Source: Verrucomicrobiales bacterium (GTDB taxonomy: Bacteria; Verrucomicrobiota; Verrucomicrobiia; Verrucomicrobiales; DEV007). Taken from it: 45,520 nt of DNA. The notes under the pieces are model-generated. The model was not told the origin of the DNA, did not search any database, and saw only the letters and a program-made list of their open reading frames with translations. Positions 45,507 through 45,520 of this stretch are shown piece by piece. Positions within the stretch are counted from its first letter, which is position 1. Every line of letters starts with the position of its first letter. The stretch lies in the NCBI GenBank assembly GCA_028047635.1, contig JAOFXR010000023.1:1-45520 (forward strand). Reading direction: 5' to 3'. Made by a program: the position numbers and the translations under genes.

Positions 45507-45520
45507 CGTTCCATCAACTA

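Overview
The window looks like a chromosomal segment of a PVC-group bacterium, most likely Verrucomicrobiota (Planctomycetota is the alternative). This rests on gene content: three pairs of a cytochrome-like DUF1549/DUF1553 protein with a Tat-exported DUF1501 protein, three formylglycine sulfatases, a BlaI/M56 regulator pair, a planctomycete-type cytochrome with an SHD1-like tail and a Tat-exported Gfo/Idh/MocA oxidoreductase. No rRNA, tRNA, CRISPR array or prophage was seen.

Layout. 1-12652 is all minus strand: an alpha/beta hydrolase running off the left edge, two sulfatases, DUF1501, a LamG/cytochrome/DUF1549/DUF1553 protein, an NHL propeller protein and an esterase. 12692-15238 (plus) is a BlaI-type repressor overlapping an M56 sensor protease, preceded by two identical 16-bp palindromes. 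15249-20258 (minus) holds a small membrane protein and the second DUF1501 pair. 20341-21036 (plus) is a Cys-rich YkgJ-like protein. 21046-31941 (minus) holds an interrupted TIGR04222-like gene, an EEP lipoprotein, a beta-lactamase/GH16 fusion, the third DUF1501 pair, a small cytochrome and a DUF21/CBS protein. 32079-36610 (plus) holds two overlapping SPFH genes, htpG and an EF-hand protein. A low-molecular-weight phosphatase (minus) precedes a plus-strand run: an acyltransferase with SGNH domain, an oxidoreductase, a sulfatase with a helical-repeat tail, a broken TPR gene and a RayT-type transposase with REP-like hairpins. A coiled-coil protein closes the window on the minus strand.

Working together. 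The exported sulfatases, esterases, GH16-like and LamG domains and the haem-motif proteins suggest a cell-envelope or periplasmic apparatus for sulfated, acylated polysaccharides. Substrates cannot be read from sequence.

Most notable observations: (1) an M56 sensor whose external part is three tandem STN-like repeats in place of a penicillin-binding domain, next to a repressor gene whose start codon lies in a palindrome; (2) two genes cut by in-frame stops with coding continuing in the same frame (TAA at 22183-22185, TAG at 43027-43029, the second also with a probable frameshift); (3) a RayT-like transposase that has lost the first His of its HUH motif but is still flanked by REP-like hairpins; (4) a beta-lactamase-fold/GH16 fusion.
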